Shown piece after piece: positions 63,528-64,000 of a stretch of 64,000 nt of DNA. Under the pieces are notes generated by a model, which worked only from the letters and a program-made list of their open reading frames with translations, made no database searches and was not told the DNA's origin. Source of the DNA: Acidovorax sp. NO-1 (lineage in GTDB: Bacteria; Pseudomonadota; Gammaproteobacteria; Burkholderiales; Burkholderiaceae_C); contig NZ_AGTS01000101.1 of NCBI RefSeq assembly GCF_000238595.1, positions 1 to 64,000 of the forward strand, written 5' to 3'. Position numbers and translations under genes: made by a program. Positions within the stretch are counted from its first letter, which is position 1. Every line of letters starts with the position of its first letter.

Positions 63528-64000
63528 CACCGGGGTTCTTTCAAGGTAAGAGGCAGGCCTGCGGCCATGAGCGTAACGCGGGGGCACACCTGCGCCACCT
63601 GCTGGTTGAGTATGCCCAGCGCATCCACAAAGGCGCGCACCTCACGCCCCATCGGGATGACCCCCAGGCCAATTTCATTGCCCACCAGAACAACGGGGCC
63701 GGGGGATTTCCGAATTGCTCCTAAAAACATAGCTGATTGCGCTTTCCAGTCAAGCGCTAGCGCCTGTTTTTGTTCAATACTCATGGATTCCACACCCACG
63801 GGCATGGTCCAGTGGGTGAGCCAGAGCGTGAGGCAGTCCATCACCACCAGCGTCTGCGGCGTGCTGAAGCGCACGAGGGCTGCCGCCACGTCGCGCGGCT
63901 CTTCCACCGTCTCCAGGCCGGGCACGCGCTCGGCGCGGTCACGCTGGTGGCGGGCGATGCGCTCGCGCATCTCGTCGTCCCAGGCCTGCCCGGTGGCGAT
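63527..64000 (-). CDS. cobU: adenosylcobinamide kinase/guanylyltransferase, C-terminal part (5' end beyond window)
   Basis: About 157 codons up to the right window edge, reading YIATGQAWDDEMRERI-type sequence (ATGQAWDDEM visible), RIARHQRDRAERVPGLETVEEP, VVMDCLTLWLTH and VLVGNEIGLGVIPMGREVRAFVDALGILNQQVA, all characteristic of CobU/CobP (nucleotide loop assembly; phosphorylates and guanylylates adenosylcobinamide). The N-terminal P-loop is beyond the edge. A palindromic repeat copy is embedded in the reading frame. It is the first visible gene of the long operon. Confidence 0.92.
   Translation of the reverse strand: MATGQAWDDEMRERIARHQRDRAERVPGLETVEEPRDVAAALVRFSTPQTLVVMDCLTLWLTHWTMPVGVESMSIEQKQALALDWKAQSAMFLGAIRKSPGPVVLVGNEIGLGVIPMGREVRAFVDALGILNQQVAQVCPRVTLMAAGLPLTLKEPR
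63720..63780 (+). repeat. palindromic repeat copy inside cobU
   Basis: CATAGCTGATTGCGCTTTCC, AGTCAAGCGCTAGCGCC and TGTTTTTGTTCAAT match the element. In cobU it is read antisense and encodes SIEQKQALALDWKAQSAMF, a stretch between the conserved CLTLWLTH and VLVGNEIG motifs where CobU proteins tolerate length variation. Confidence 0.7.

Overview
The window looks like chromosome from a high-GC betaproteobacterium of the Comamonadaceae (Acidovorax-like). The basis is uniformly high GC, the typical neighbours of this group (DUF3348/DUF802, relA, ispD-ispF, mfd, serB, OmpR/EnvZ, DUF6172, DUF2721) and a repeated palindromic element of the type I associate with this family. There are no rRNA genes, integrases, transposases or CRISPR arrays. 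One tRNA gene, tRNA-Val(GAC), is present.

Layout. 1-2220 (-): a DUF3348-DUF802 pair; the DUF802 protein is a MotA/TolQ-like membrane protein with a long repetitive tail that runs off the left edge. 2531-3193: a YitT-type membrane protein. 3275-5507 (+): a periplasmic copper cluster (Cys/His-rich secreted protein, the remnant of a multicopper oxidase, cupredoxin, DUF411, CusF-like). 5558-6566: a P1-family peptidase broken by one extra G. 6712-10066 (-): tRNA-Val, relA, alpha/beta hydrolase. 10182-14286: 3-hydroxybutyrate dehydrogenase, a SIMPL protein, OmpR/EnvZ. 14338-21555: ispF, ispD, mfd, a CbiM-like permease, serB, a thioredoxin-like protein. 21593-23412: a nitric-oxide stress module (NsrR, YtfE, group III truncated haemoglobin) with a probable NsrR operator. 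23444-26604: small housekeeping and hypothetical genes plus the RhlE helicase. 26694-31254: a chemoreceptor, an orphan PstS and a CYTH-CHAD protein, possibly linked through phosphate or polyphosphate. 31331-38487: RNase D-like exonuclease, FadH with a divergent TetR regulator, SlyX, an aminotransferase, endonuclease III and a diguanylate cyclase.

38547-64000 is dominated by cobalamin metabolism on the minus strand. A cobalamin riboswitch precedes a small, apparently frame-disrupted gene and cobT. After a BASS-type transporter and a FadD-like ligase comes a nearly gapless run, read right to left: cobU, btuF, btuC, btuD, an ExbB-like protein, an ExbD-like DUF2149 protein, a CobN-like giant protein, cobO, jetA, jetB, jetC, jetD, cbiB, cobC, a HipA-like kinase, DUF3037 and cobQ. 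The enzymes present fit uptake and late-stage assembly or salvage of corrinoids rather than ring synthesis.

Two things stand out. First, a complete type I Wadjet anti-plasmid system (JetABCD) sits inside the cobalamin operon, and jetD overlaps cbiB by four bases. Second, the CobN-like protein carries a signal peptide and a C-terminal membrane anchor and is cotranscribed with an ExbB/ExbD-like pair, which suggests a membrane-bound, proton-motive-force-coupled corrinoid or tetrapyrrole handling machine outside the cytoplasm, similar in plan to the HmuSTUV haem system of Bacteroidetes. A third pattern is genome-wide: at least eleven copies of one palindromic element, five of them inside reading frames, including two that encode signal peptides.
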